Shown here: one piece after another, positions 33,631 through 42,839 of the stretch
Position numbering within the stretch: position 1 is the stretch's first letter
How the letters are laid out: every line of letters begins with the position of its first letter
NCBI RefSeq assembly: GCF_011008905.1
Contig: NZ_JAAIVI010000017.1
Coordinates: 248,001 to 312,000 of the forward strand
DNA: 64,000 nucleotides
Reading direction: 5' to 3'
Origin: Wenzhouxiangella sp. XN201
Lineage (GTDB): Bacteria; Pseudomonadota; Gammaproteobacteria; Xanthomonadales; Wenzhouxiangellaceae
Notes under the pieces: generated by a model
Database searches by the model: none
What the model was told of the DNA's origin: nothing
Seen by the model: the letters and a program-made list of their open reading frames with translations, nothing else
Position numbers and translations under genes: made by a program

Positions 33631-35898
33631 GTGATCTCCAGCGATCCAGCCGGCGTCCCTGAATCGTTCGATCCTTCGCGTATGGCACCCTGGCTTGCCG
33701 GACTGGTGCTGGTTGCCGGCGTGGTGGGAACGATCCTTTTGTTCAATGGGCTGGAGTCGGTCGAGAGAGCCTCGCTGCAGCGATATGTATCGAACCTGGC
33801 CAGCTACATCGAGGCCGACATGCTCACCGACCTGCGTGAGCAGATCAATGCGCAGCAGCGCATGACTGCTCGGCTGGCCCATTACGGGCTGGACGACCGC
33901 GGTGGCTGGCAGCTCAACGCCGATTTGTATCTCGGCCACTACGATTATTATCGCGCGCTGGCGGTACTCTCGCCCGAGCTCGAAATCCTCTGGCTTCAGA
34001 GCCGTGGAGCGCGGATTGCAGAGCCCGGTGAAGTCTTCCCGGTTGACGAAGGCTATCGCCCGGCCCTGGCCCGAGCCGAGGTGAGCGGCGAGCTGGTGGT
34101 GACGCGACCGACCTACATGCCGGACGGCCGTCCCGGCATCAGTTTTCTTCTCCCGATAGGAACCGACAAGGATCATGTCGGGTATCTGGCAGCGACCATG
34201 GATATCCCGTCGGCCATTGATGCCATGATCCCGTCGATGTTCAGGGACGCGCTGGATCTGCACGCGGTTGCCCGCGGCCGCGAAGTCTATCCCTTCCCCC
34301 TGCGTCGCTCCACCACGACCGACTGGGATGCCGGCTTCAGGGTTGATCTCGATGAAGACGAGGAAGGTTTCCTGTTCGAGTTCTCGCTGGGCGCGGCCAC
34401 ACGCGCGCAACTCAGCTCGCACATGCCGCTGGCGGTGTTGATCAGCGGAATTCTCCTGTCGCTTTTGCTGGCGGCAGTGGTCTATCTCGGGCTCAGTGCA
34501 AGCGGCCAGGCCCGCGTGTTGGCGCGCTCCAATCGCCACCTCGAGCGAGAAATCGGGGAGCGCGAAACGGCCGAGCGCGAACTCGAATTCCTGGTGCACA
34601 ACGATGCCCTGACCGGCCTGCCCAACCGGTCAGGTATTACGGTCTACCTGGCCGAACTGATCGAACGTCACGGCAGCGAGGACGGACAGCTCGCACTACT
34701 GTTTCTCGATCTTGACCAGTTCAAGGACATCAACGACACGCTCGGTCATCAGCTCGGCGACCAGTTGCTGTGCGAGGTGCCCCGGCGTCTGGCCGGCGTG
34801 CTGCGCGACCGCGATTTCGTCGGTCGGCACGGTGGTGACGAATTCCTGGTCGTGGCGCGGCGCGACAACCGCGAGCAGGTCGAGCAGCTGGCCGGAAACA
34901 TCCTGCGGGCGCTCGACGGTGGTTTTGCCATCGAGGACCATCGGCTCTTCATTTCGGCCAGCATAGGTATTGCCTACTATCCCGAATCAGGGCGTTCGGT
35001 CAGCGAGTTGATTCAGAATGCCGACACGGCGCTGTTCAAGGCCAAGAATGCCGGGCGCAACCAGTTCGCGGTGTTTACGCGCGAAATGTTCGCCCAGGCA
35101 CAGCACCGGCTGAACCTGAGCCGCGATATTCGGCATGCGCTCGAAGACGGCGAGTTCCGGGTTGTCTACCAGCCCATCTACACCGTCGCCGACCTGAACA
35201 TGTGCGGCGTCGAGGCCCTGCTGCGCTGGGATCATCGCGATGGCTACGCGGTGCCGCCCCAGGAATTCATCCGGGTGGCGGAGGAGACCGGAATCATCGG
35301 CCGTCTGGGGGAGTTTGTGCTCGATCGCGCACTGTCGGACCTGGCCGGCTGGAAGTCGCGCAGCGACCGACTGCCGTGGCTTGCAGTCAATGTTTCGGGC
35401 GCGCAGATCCACGAGGCCGGCTTCGCCGAACAGTTGAGCGTATTACTGCACCAGCATCGCGTCGAACCCGAACAGCTCCACCTCGAAATTACCGAAGAGG
35501 TGTTGATCGAGAACCTGGCGCGCAACCGGCGCATGCTGCACAAGCTCGACGAGATCGGCATGCGAATCGCCGTCGACGACTTCGGTATCGGCTATTCCTC
35601 ATTGAGTTACCTCAAGAACTTCCCGATTTCAGTCGTCAAAATCGATCGCGGTTTCGTGCGCGACATCGTTTCCGATCCGGAAGACCAGGCGATTACCCGC
35701 ACGATCTGCACCCTCGCGGCGGAACTGGGTATGCAGACCGTGGCCGAAGGCGTCGAAACCGAGGAACAGCTGGAAATGCTGGCCGGCTACCATTGCACCT
35801 ACGCACAGGGATTTCTGTTCTCGCGGCCGGTGCCTGCCGGGGAAATCGCCGACATGATCGCCGGACAGGCGGACGGGGAAAACCGTTCGAGTCGTTGA
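33631..35898 (+). CDS. Membrane GGDEF-EAL protein with periplasmic CHASE4-like sensor
   Basis: This 755-aa c-di-GMP enzyme has an N-terminal membrane helix (about 17-40), a periplasmic sensor (about 45-265, CHASE4-like) and a second helix (about 270-292). The GGDEF domain has GGDEF at 401-405, preceded by the inhibitory site RDRD five residues before it. The EAL domain is intact: E528-A-L, the Glu in LHLEITEEV, VDDFGIGYSSLSYL and TVAEGVETEEQL. Both synthase and phosphodiesterase activities look possible; the balance is unknown. The GTG start has GGGAG upstream. A c-di-GMP enzyme suits the type IV pilus system nearby, but no direct link is shown. Confidence 0.93.
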   Translation: MISSDPAGVPESFDPSRMAPWLAGLVLVAGVVGTILLFNGLESVERASLQRYVSNLASYIEADMLTDLREQINAQQRMTARLAHYGLDDRGGWQLNADLYLGHYDYYRALAVLSPELEILWLQSRGARIAEPGEVFPVDEGYRPALARAEVSGELVVTRPTYMPDGRPGISFLLPIGTDKDHVGYLAATMDIPSAIDAMIPSMFRDALDLHAVARGREVYPFPLRRSTTTDWDAGFRVDLDEDEEGFLFEFSLGAATRAQLSSHMPLAVLISGILLSLLLAAVVYLGLSASGQARVLARSNRHLEREIGERETAERELEFLVHNDALTGLPNRSGITVYLAELIERHGSEDGQLALLFLDLDQFKDINDTLGHQLGDQLLCEVPRRLAGVLRDRDFVGRHGGDEFLVVARRDNREQVEQLAGNILRALDGGFAIEDHRLFISASIGIAYYPESGRSVSELIQNADTALFKAKNAGRNQFAVFTREMFAQAQHRLNLSRDIRHALEDGEFRVVYQPIYTVADLNMCGVEALLRWDHRDGYAVPPQEFIRVAEETGIIGRLGEFVLDRALSDLAGWKSRSDRLPWLAVNVSGAQIHEAGFAEQLSVLLHQHRVEPEQLHLEITEEVLIENLARNRRMLHKLDEIGMRIAVDDFGIGYSSLSYLKNFPISVVKIDRGFVRDIVSDPEDQAITRTICTLAAELGMQTVAEGVETEEQLEMLAGYHCTYAQGFLFSRPVPAGEIADMIAGQADGENRSSR

Positions 35899-36005
35899 GG
35901 TGTTCGCGCGCCGAGGTCAAAGCACTATCGCCCTTGAGCGGTTCGTTCGCCCAGTCTCCGCCGCAGACCAGCGCACGGGTCGTTAGGTTACAATACCCGC
36001 CGCAC

Positions 36006-36082
36006 GCGCCCGTAGCTCAGCTGGATAGAGTACCGCCCTCCGAAGGCGGGGGTCGCAGGTTCGAATCCTGCCGGGCGCGCCA
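36006..36082 (+). tRNA. tRNA-Arg (anticodon CCG)
   Basis: A complete 77-nt cloverleaf including the encoded CCA end. The acceptor GCGCCCG pairs with CGGGCGC; the D arm is GCTCAGCTGGATAGAGT, the anticodon arm CCGCC-CTCCGAA-GGCGG has loop anticodon CCG, reading CGG, and the T arm is GCAGG-TTCGAAT-CCTGC. It lies between the GGDEF-EAL gene and queC. There is no sign of an integrated element or a duplicated 3' end. Confidence 0.97.
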
Positions 36083-36179
36083 GATACGAAAGGCCCGCGT
36101 AAGTAGACGCGTTTGAACGGCTTCCGGGCAGAGCAGGCGGGCGGAAAGGATCACATCACGACGGATTCGGGAACGGTGA

Positions 36180-36866
36180 ATGGTTGAGTCTGCCCGCCGA
36201 GCGGTCGTCCTCTTATCCGGTGGTCTGGATTCCGCCACGGTGCTGGCCGACGCCGTCGAGCAGGGCTTCGAATGCCACACGCTGGCGGTCGATTACGGCC
36301 AGCGCCATACTGCCGAACTGGCAGCGGCCGAGCGCGTGGCCACGGGGTTGGGGGCGGCTTCGCACCGGGTCGTGCGCGTGGATCTAAGGGCGATCGGCGG
36401 CTCGGCGCTCACCGATGACATCGATGTGCCCGAGTCGGCCTCGGAAGACATCCCCGTCACGTACGTTCCCGCGCGCAACACGCTGCTGTTGTCGCTCGCG
36501 CTCGGATATGCCGAGGTGCTCGGAGCACAGGACCTGTTTATCGGAGTCAACGCGGTCGACTACTCCGGCTATCCGGACTGCCGGCCACAGTTCGTCAGTG
36601 CCTTCGAGGAACTGGCCGGCGTGGCGACGCGCGCAGGTGTCAAGGGGGCGCGTTTTCGTGTCCATGCGCCGCTGATCGAACTGTCCAAGGCCGAGATCAT
36701 CCGTCATGGTACGGCCCTGGGCGTGGACTACGCGCAGACGGTGTCGTGTTACCAGGCCGATGAAAACGGCCGCGCCTGCGGCCGCTGCGATTCCTGCCGG
36801 CTGCGGCGGGATGGCTTCGAGTCCGCCGGGGTGCCCGATCCGACTCGCTATGCGGCAAGGGGCTGA
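36180..36866 (+). CDS. queC: QueC 7-cyano-7-deazaguanine synthase
   Basis: QueC makes preQ0 from carboxy-deazaguanine for queuosine tRNA modification. The 228-aa protein has the PP-loop [12 protein letters not shown] (about 9-20), [44 protein letters not shown], and the zinc cysteines in TVSCYQ and ACGRCDSC. The length fits the family. QueE and QueD are not adjacent. The gene follows the tRNA-Arg gene by 97 nt. Confidence 0.97.
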   Translation: MVESARRAVVLLSGGLDSATVLADAVEQGFECHTLAVDYGQRHTAELAAAERVATGLGAASHRVVRVDLRAIGGSALTDDIDVPESASEDIPVTYVPARNTLLLSLALGYAEVLGAQDLFIGVNAVDYSGYPDCRPQFVSAFEELAGVATRAGVKGARFRVHAPLIELSKAEIIRHGTALGVDYAQTVSCYQADENGRACGRCDSCRLRRDGFESAGVPDPTRYAARG

Positions 36867-36950
36867 AAATTCGAGCACGGGCGGCGACCATCGGGTAAGG
36901 TAATCAAGCAAGCACATCCCTCCAATCAATCGGACTGACGCGACCCGGGA

Positions 36951-38789
36951 ATGAACAGCGGCCTGACACTCAGCGGCGACATGGTTCTGGTGCTGATGCT
37001 GCTGGGTCTGACGGTGTTTCTGTTCGTCACCGAGCTGGTCCGCCTCGACGTGGCCGCCATCTGCATGATGGTGCTGGTGGGCCTTTTGGGTTTGATTCCC
37101 GCTGATCAGCTTTTTTCCGGCTTCGCTTCGAATGCCGTCATCGCCATTATTGCCGTGATGATCCTCGGCGCCGGCCTGGATCGGACCGGGGTGATGAACA
37201 CGGTTTCGTCGCTGATCGTCAAGATCGGCGGTCCGGCCGAGCCACGTATCCGCACCCTGATTGCCGGAACCGTCGGGCTGACGTCGAGTTTCATGCAGAA
37301 CGTGGGCGCCACTGCACTGTTCCTGCCGGTGGTCAGCCGTATCTCCGCGCGTCTGGATCTGCCGCTGTCGCGGCTGTTGATGCCCATGGGTTTTGCCGCG
37401 ATTGTCGGCGGAACCGTCACCATGGTCGGTTCCTCGCCACTGATCCTGCTCAACGACCTGATCCAGACATCAAACCGCTCTCTGCCGCCGGGCGCCGAAG
37501 CAATCCAGCCGTTCCAGCTTTTCGATGTCACCCTGGTCGGGTTGGCCCTGCTGGCCGCCACGTTGCTGTTCTTCATGGTGGCCAGCGCTGCTCTTCTGCC
37601 GCGAACCGAGGAAAAGCGGGCGGCTTCGCCGGGCCGCACCAAGAATTACTTCAAGGATGTCTACGGCATCGAGGGCGACATCTACGAGATGCTGGTGACG
37701 GTCGACTCGCCGCTGGTCGGCATGCGTATCGCCGAGGCCGAGAGCCTGGCGGGCGCGCCGCTGATGCTGGCCATACAGAACACTGACAGTCCGCGACTCG
37801 CCCCGCCGGCCGATGAAATGATCTGGGTCGGTACCGTGCTGGGGGTGATGGGAACGCGCGACGAGGTCGGCGAGTTCGCCCTGGCCAATAACCTGCGGCT
37901 CCAGCCCCGTCTGCGCACCTTCGGAAGGCTGTTCAACCCCTCCCGTGCGGGTATCTCGGAGGTCGTCATCCCGCCGGGATCGAAGCTGATTGGCCAGAGT
38001 ATCGGCGAGGCCCGGCTGCGATCGCGTTTCGGTATATCGGTGCTGGCAATCAACCGACGCAATGAGATCATCACCGAAGATTTGCGGGAAGAAGTGCTGG
38101 TGGTGGGGGACTGTCTGGTCAGCCATTCGACCTGGCGCGACCTGGCCAACGTCGCGCGGGACAAGGATTTTATCGTTGCCACCGACATTCCGAAGGAGGA
38201 GCAGCGGCCGCAGAAGGTCTTGCATGCGGTGAGCTTCTTCGGGCTGAGTCTGTTCCTGATCCTGTTTACCGATTTCCAGCTATCGGTGGCGCTGATGGCC
38301 GGCGCCATCGGCATGGTGCTCACCGGCGTCTTGAGCATGGACGAAGCCTACTCGGCAGTGAGCTGGAAAACCGTGTTCCTGATGGCCGGCCTGATACCCC
38401 TCGGGATCGCCATGGAGGTCACGGGCACGGCCGCCTGGCTGGCCGAGCAGGTGCTGGCGCTGCTCGGCGATGTGCCGCAACTGGTCATGCAACTGGTGCT
38501 GGCGCTGATGGCCACCCTTTTCACTCTGGTCATGTCCAACGTGGGCGCGACCGTGCTGCTGGTGCCGATCGCCATCAACATTGCCCTGGCCACCGGCGGC
38601 AACCCGGCGGTTTACGCATTGCTGATCGCGCTGTCCACTTCGAACGCATTTATCCTGCCGACCCATCCGGTCAATGCCCTGATCATGGGTCCGGGCGGCT
38701 ACAAGGTGAAGGACTTCGTGCGTGTCGGCGCGTTCATGAGCGTGTTGTTCATGACGGTCATGCTGTTCATGATCAACCTGGTGTATTGA
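36951..38789 (+). CDS. SLC13/DASS-type permease with internal RCK_C domains
   Basis: This 612-aa inner-membrane carrier has the divalent anion/Na+ symporter fold split by a cytoplasmic insert. The N-terminal half has about five transmembrane segments (LVTEL-like FVTELVRLDVAAICMMVLVG, FMQNVGATALFLPVV, FAAIVGGTVTMVGSSPLILL). The insert (about 215-395) contains two RCK_C (TrkA-C) domains, which can bind ligands or nucleotides. The C-terminal half is again hydrophobic with MSNVGATVLLVPIAINIALA and HPVNALIMGPGGYKVKDF. Substrates in this class include sulfate or citrate; the exact one is not visible. Confidence 0.9.
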   Translation: MNSGLTLSGDMVLVLMLLGLTVFLFVTELVRLDVAAICMMVLVGLLGLIPADQLFSGFASNAVIAIIAVMILGAGLDRTGVMNTVSSLIVKIGGPAEPRIRTLIAGTVGLTSSFMQNVGATALFLPVVSRISARLDLPLSRLLMPMGFAAIVGGTVTMVGSSPLILLNDLIQTSNRSLPPGAEAIQPFQLFDVTLVGLALLAATLLFFMVASAALLPRTEEKRAASPGRTKNYFKDVYGIEGDIYEMLVTVDSPLVGMRIAEAESLAGAPLMLAIQNTDSPRLAPPADEMIWVGTVLGVMGTRDEVGEFALANNLRLQPRLRTFGRLFNPSRAGISEVVIPPGSKLIGQSIGEARLRSRFGISVLAINRRNEIITEDLREEVLVVGDCLVSHSTWRDLANVARDKDFIVATDIPKEEQRPQKVLHAVSFFGLSLFLILFTDFQLSVALMAGAIGMVLTGVLSMDEAYSAVSWKTVFLMAGLIPLGIAMEVTGTAAWLAEQVLALLGDVPQLVMQLVLALMATLFTLVMSNVGATVLLVPIAINIALATGGNPAVYALLIALSTSNAFILPTHPVNALIMGPGGYKVKDFVRVGAFMSVLFMTVMLFMINLVY

Positions 38790-39168
38790 TGGGTGTTGTG
38801 CACTCGACACTGACGCGTCCTTCGTTTTCACTGACCGGCACGGCGGTCAGGGATGCTCGCTGGCAGGGGCCGGATACACACACGCCCCCGTCGGGCTCGA
38901 ACACGGCGCCGTGATGGGCGCAGACCAGGCGCTGCTCCGGGTCGGTCAGGAATCGATCGGGTGCAAAATTGAGCGGACGACCCTGGTGTGGGCAGACGTT
39001 TAGCCAGGCCCGCGGCGACTCGCCAATCCGGGTTGCGATCAGCCACACGGGGTCGCCGCCCTGTTCAATCCGGAACTCCCGGTAACGGCCTTCGACCAGC
39101 TCATCGGACGGACACAGGAACACTGAGTCATTCACGGAGTCTGATTTTCCATGCAAGATCCATGGCAA
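38773..39168 (-). CDS. Rieske [2Fe-2S] protein
   Basis: This 131-aa protein has a Rieske fold with the cluster ligands C59/H61 (NVCPHQGRPLNFAP) and C83/H86 (CAHHGAVFEPDGGVCVSGPC). It is probably a small soluble electron carrier or ferredoxin-like component; no oxygenase or reductase gene is adjacent. The chosen ATG at 39168 overlaps the start of the divergent gene by 18 nt. A GTG start 12 codons later would avoid that overlap, so the start is uncertain. The gene's 3' end overlaps the SLC13 gene by 17 nt. Confidence 0.85.
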   Translation of the reverse strand: MPWILHGKSDSVNDSVFLCPSDELVEGRYREFRIEQGGDPVWLIATRIGESPRAWLNVCPHQGRPLNFAPDRFLTDPEQRLVCAHHGAVFEPDGGVCVSGPCQRASLTAVPVSENEGRVSVECTTPINTPG

Positions 39169-39417
39169 CGATTCTATCAGCCGCCAACCAGCCCCCTGGC
39201 CCGCCTGGGCCTCGTGCTGCTGGGTATCGGCATTCTCGCGCTGAGTTTTCTTCTCGGGCTGGTCTTTCTGGCCATCGCCGTCGGTATGGCAGTCATCGGC
39301 TTTGTGGTCCTTACGGTGCGACGCTGGCTGGGCGGTTCACGCTCGCGCAAGTCCGATGATGGCCTGATTGACGTCGAATATCGAGTCGTCAACCGTCGCA
39401 AGCGCGACGAGGATTAG
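39151..39417 (+). CDS. Small two-helix membrane protein of unknown function
   Basis: This 88-aa product starts MQDPWQRFYQ and has two likely transmembrane helices (about 17-37 and 37-57) followed by a charged, basic C terminus. I do not recognise a family. It sits between a Rieske gene and the antiporter operon, convergent with the latter. Its start is 18 nt inside the opposite Rieske gene as annotated. It could be real; the basic C-terminal tail would lie in the cytoplasm by the positive-inside rule. Confidence 0.6.
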   Translation: MQDPWQRFYQPPTSPLARLGLVLLGIGILALSFLLGLVFLAIAVGMAVIGFVVLTVRRWLGGSRSRKSDDGLIDVEYRVVNRRKRDED

Positions 39418-39418
39418 T

Positions 39419-39465
39419 GTGAAGTGTTCAGTGTGAAGAAACGCACCGCCCCTTCACACTTCCAG
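39419..39465. repeat. Short inverted repeat of the GTGAAGT tandem type
   Basis: Left arm (39419-39438) GTGAAGTGTTCAGTGTGAAG, right arm (39454-39465) CTTCACACTTCC. A 9-bp stem forms with a 14-nt loop. The right arm supplies the stop codon and last codons of the antiporter subunit gene on the minus strand. The unit is the same as in the metK-ahcY gap. Confidence 0.65.
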
Positions 39466-41136
39466 TATCCCGAACATCAGCATCACCGCCAGCAAAATCG
39501 CCACCCACAGGGCCATGGTGCCGACTGGCGAGGTCCGGCCGAGCCCGCGCTCTACATTGCTTGTAACCACGCTTGATCCGACCCGCCAGCCAGTGCTCGA
39601 CAGCCAGTTCCCGGCCGCCGTAAGCGTGGCGTGAATCCGTTGGGCCAGAGTCGGCACGGCGCGCCGCGCAAACCAGTCCGCGTCCAGGTTGGTCGAAGGA
39701 ATTTCGGCCGGGTAGCGCCCTGAGCGGTGCATCCACACGATCGCCAGGGTCGCGAACAACAGCAGTTGCATCTGGATCAGGACGTGGGTGACGTCGTAGG
39801 GCCAGTACTCGTAGTCGTAGGGCAGGATCGCGTACAGCGCCTGGGGATAGACGCCGATACCAATACAAAGGAACGCAGCCAGACCCATGGCCAGCAGCAT
39901 GTTCAGTGGGGCCTCCCGGGCTTCGGCGTGGCCATGGCGCGAGAAGAACCCGAAATAGGGGATCTTGATGCCGGCATGTTCGAGCACGCCGGCCGATGCG
40001 AACAGCATGACCAGCCAGATCAGCAGGTGATCGGTCTTGATCAGCGCGCTCATGATCATCGCCTTGGACACGAAGCCGCTCAACAGCGGAAAGGCCGAAA
40101 TCGATGCGGCACCAATGATGCAGAAGGTCGCCGTCCAGGGCATCTGGCGATAGAGTCCGCCCAGCTTGCTGGCGCTGACCGTGCCCGCCTGCTGCAACAA
40201 CGCACCCATCGACATGAACAGTAGCGCCTTGTAAATGATATGGGCGAAGGCGTGTGCGGCGGTGCCGTTGAGTGAAAGCTCCGTGCCAATGCCGATGCCC
40301 ACGGTCATGAACCCGAGCTGGTTGATGATCGAGTAGGAAAGGACGCGCCGCAGGTTGTTCTCGATGATGGCGTAGAAAATGGGAAAGAATGCCATCACCG
40401 CCCCGATGTAGATCAACAGTTCGGTGCCGGGAAAACCGCGCGCCAGGGCGTAAATGGCGGCCTTGGTGGTGAAGATGCACAAAAAGACCGATCCGGTCGG
40501 CGTACCGGCGGGATAGCTGTCGGGAATCCAGTTGTGCAGGAGCGGGAAGCCGGCCTTCAGGCCGAAGGCGAGAAAGATCAGCCAGGTCGCCGGGCCGTCG
40601 AGCGTCATGGCTTCGAATGCCAGGCTGCCGGTATCGAGCCAGATCAGCAGTGCGCCGGCCATCAGCAGCACGCCGGAAAGGACCTGGTAGACCAGGTAGC
40701 GCAGCCCGGCAGCCACGGCCTCGGGCGTTCGGCCGGCGAAGATCAGGCCGGCCGAGGTCAATCCCAGCAGTTCCCACTGAATGAACAGCGTCAGCAGGTC
40801 GCCGGCGAACAGCACGCCCATGCCCGCGGCTATGTAGAGCAGGCCGCTGACCTGCTGCAGTGTGTCGCGCACTTTCAGCGCGAACAGGATCGACATCAGC
40901 GCACCGATATGGAAGGCGATGCCGAAAATGTAGCTCAGCGAGTCGGCGCGATAGGGAATCAGTTCCAGGCCCAGCAGACTCATGCTGCGGGTCACGTCCA
41001 GTTCCATGTCGAAAAACTGCAGCCCCCCAATAATGGGTGCGGCGAGCAGCACGACGGCCCGCAGCCAGCCGCGTGTGACCGGCACGAGCGCAGCGGCGAT
41101 CAGGAAGGGCCAGACCGGGTGGAACTCAGGAATCAT
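39454..41136 (-). CDS. Third antiporter-type (NuoL/M/N-like) subunit of the Mrp-like operon
   Basis: This 560-aa, multi-spanning membrane protein belongs to the proton-pumping antiporter-like subunit family (MrpD/NuoM-like). Key residues are present: the TM5 Glu in LFIQWELLGLTSAGL, the TM7 Lys in AFGLKAGFPLLHNW, a further Lys in FTTKAAIY, and the TM12 Lys in LSGFVSKAMI. The last transmembrane helix is extended by a linker of about 100 residues and one more helix. Canonical Mrp operons have no third such subunit, so its role is an open question. It overlaps the preceding 85-aa gene by 11 nt. Confidence 0.9.
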   Translation of the reverse strand: MIPEFHPVWPFLIAAALVPVTRGWLRAVVLLAAPIIGGLQFFDMELDVTRSMSLLGLELIPYRADSLSYIFGIAFHIGALMSILFALKVRDTLQQVSGLLYIAAGMGVLFAGDLLTLFIQWELLGLTSAGLIFAGRTPEAVAAGLRYLVYQVLSGVLLMAGALLIWLDTGSLAFEAMTLDGPATWLIFLAFGLKAGFPLLHNWIPDSYPAGTPTGSVFLCIFTTKAAIYALARGFPGTELLIYIGAVMAFFPIFYAIIENNLRRVLSYSIINQLGFMTVGIGIGTELSLNGTAAHAFAHIIYKALLFMSMGALLQQAGTVSASKLGGLYRQMPWTATFCIIGAASISAFPLLSGFVSKAMIMSALIKTDHLLIWLVMLFASAGVLEHAGIKIPYFGFFSRHGHAEAREAPLNMLLAMGLAAFLCIGIGVYPQALYAILPYDYEYWPYDVTHVLIQMQLLLFATLAIVWMHRSGRYPAEIPSTNLDADWFARRAVPTLAQRIHATLTAAGNWLSSTGWRVGSSVVTSNVERGLGRTSPVGTMALWVAILLAVMLMFGILEV

Positions 41137-41383
41137 AGTAATCCTCGTCGCGCTTGACCAATGCGCGCAGGCCCTTGGCCACCAGCACCGCGAAGACCAG
41201 CGCGGCGAAGCCGTAGAGGGCGTGGAAGAACGGGATCGATTCCACGTCGTTGTAAGTGTGGCGGTGAATCAGGAGCTCCACGCCCAGCAGCAGTGCGCAC
41301 ACGATGTAGAGGGCGGCACGAATGCGCTGCTTGATGACGGGGTTGTCCGCCCAGCCGGTGTCATTGCGGTTCGGCTCGCTCAT
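41126..41383 (-). CDS. 85-aa two-helix membrane protein in the Mrp-like operon
   Basis: The product has a polar N terminus (MSEPNRNDTGWADNPVIKQR), two likely transmembrane helices (about 23-42 and 52-70), and an acidic C-terminal tail (KRDEDYYDS). I do not recognise it as any known Mrp subunit. It lies between the second and third antiporter-type genes, overlaps the latter's start by 11 nt, and is 4 nt after the former. It may be a linker or assembly factor specific to this type of complex. Confidence 0.75.
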   Translation of the reverse strand: MSEPNRNDTGWADNPVIKQRIRAALYIVCALLLGVELLIHRHTYNDVESIPFFHALYGFAALVFAVLVAKGLRALVKRDEDYYDS

Positions 41384-41387
41384 GCTT

Positions 41388-42839
41388 TCATCCTCCAGGC
41401 ACCATCGAGGCCAGCCGGAACAGCGGCTCCGGGAAAAAGAACAGTGCTATGCAGCCGCCCGAAGTCAGCACCATTGCGGCCACCATCGGCCACGGGGCTT
41501 CCTGGATCCGGCTGGTGTCGAGCGTCTCGTCGGGCCGGCCGAAGAAGGCGCGCATCGGGACCACCAGCAGGTAGACGATATTGAGCAGCGAGCTGGCAAT
41601 CAGGGTGGCGACCAGCGCCCAGTGTCCGCCCTCGAGGGTTCCGGCAACCAGGTACCACTTCGACCACATGCCGGCGAATACCGGCAGGCCGATGATGCTC
41701 AGGCTGGCGATGGTGAACGCGGCGAAGGTGTAGGGCATGACGCGGCCCAGGCCGTCGAGCTGCGAAATCTTCTTGCGCTGGTGGGCGACCTGGATCGCGC
41801 CGGCGCCGAAGAAAAGCGTGATCTTGGCCACCGCGTGCATGGCCAGTTGCAGGATGGCGCCGAGCAGGGCCAGTGGCGTGGCGACCAGCGCGCCGAGCAC
41901 GACGTAGCTGAGCTGGCTGATGGTCGAGTAGGCCAGGCGAGCCTTGAGATCGTCGAGCGTGAGGGCGATCAGCGAAGCGGCCAGGATGGTAAACGCGGCC
42001 ACCCAGGCGATCCACAGGCTCGCCTGGGTTTCGGCCAGCAGGTCGATGCCGAAGATATACACGGCGATCTTGAGCACCGTGAATACGCCCGCCTTGACCA
42101 CGGCTACGGCGTGCAGCAGGGCACTGACCGGGGCCGGCGCAACCATCGCCGCGGGCAGCCAGCGGTGCACCGGCATCAGGGCGGCTTTGCCGATGCCGAA
42201 GAAAAACAGCCCGGCCAGCAGCGGTAACCAGCTTTCGTCGATTTGGCCGGCGAGAATGCCGCCTTGCTCGAAGTCGACCGTGCCGGTGGCGAAATACGTC
42301 CACAAGATGGCGACCAACAGCAGCCCGATCGAGGTCGTCAGCAAGACGCCCAGGTAGATGCGACCGCCGCGGCGTGCATCCTCGCTGCCCGAGTGGGTGA
42401 CCAGTGGGTAGGTCGAAAGGGTCAGGATCTCGTAGAAGATGAACAGCGTGATCAGGTTGTCGGCAAAGGCCACGCCGGCAGCCGCGCCCAGCGCCAGCGC
42501 ATAGCAGGCAAAGAAACGGCCGAGATGCGGGTAGTTCAGCGCCTTCATGTAGCTCTGGGCGTAGAGCGTGGCCACCAGCCACAGCCCGGAGGCCACCAGG
42601 GCGAACAGCAGGCCCAGCGGCTCGACCCGGAAGGCGATCTCCAGTCCCGGCAGGATCGACCACAGCGTCTGCTCCCGCCCGGCGCCGTCGAGCACCGGCC
42701 CGATCTGCTGAAGAACGCCGATGAAGAAGACGATGGCGGCCAGCCAGCCAAGCCCGTCGCGCAGCTTCGGCCAGCGCCCGGCCAGGGCGATGGCGATGGC
42801 GCCAAAGAAGGGGATCAGGATGACGGTTACCGGGCTCAT
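41388..42839 (-). CDS. Second antiporter-type subunit, MrpA-N/NuoL-like
   Basis: A 483-aa multi-spanning protein that most resembles the N-terminal half of MrpA and NuoL. The key pattern is MPVHRWLPAAMVAPAPVSAL with LLHAVAVVKAGVFTVLKI. The TM5 Glu is in FIFYEILTLSTYP and the TM7 Lys in FFGIGKAALMPVH. A late Lys is in VFAGMWSKWYLVAG. I use the ATG at 42839 because it overlaps the previous stop (ATGA); upstream in-frame extension lies inside the previous gene. Canonical MrpA fuses this part to a C-terminal domain that is a separate gene here. Confidence 0.9.
   Translation of the reverse strand: MSPVTVILIPFFGAIAIALAGRWPKLRDGLGWLAAIVFFIGVLQQIGPVLDGAGREQTLWSILPGLEIAFRVEPLGLLFALVASGLWLVATLYAQSYMKALNYPHLGRFFACYALALGAAAGVAFADNLITLFIFYEILTLSTYPLVTHSGSEDARRGGRIYLGVLLTTSIGLLLVAILWTYFATGTVDFEQGGILAGQIDESWLPLLAGLFFFGIGKAALMPVHRWLPAAMVAPAPVSALLHAVAVVKAGVFTVLKIAVYIFGIDLLAETQASLWIAWVAAFTILAASLIALTLDDLKARLAYSTISQLSYVVLGALVATPLALLGAILQLAMHAVAKITLFFGAGAIQVAHQRKKISQLDGLGRVMPYTFAAFTIASLSIIGLPVFAGMWSKWYLVAGTLEGGHWALVATLIASSLLNIVYLLVVPMRAFFGRPDETLDTSRIQEAPWPMVAAMVLTSGGCIALFFFPEPLFRLASMVPGG

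Noticed and set aside
36006-36180. Integration site at the tRNA-Arg gene
   Set aside because: No integrase, no repeated tRNA 3' end and no change in base composition next to the tRNA.
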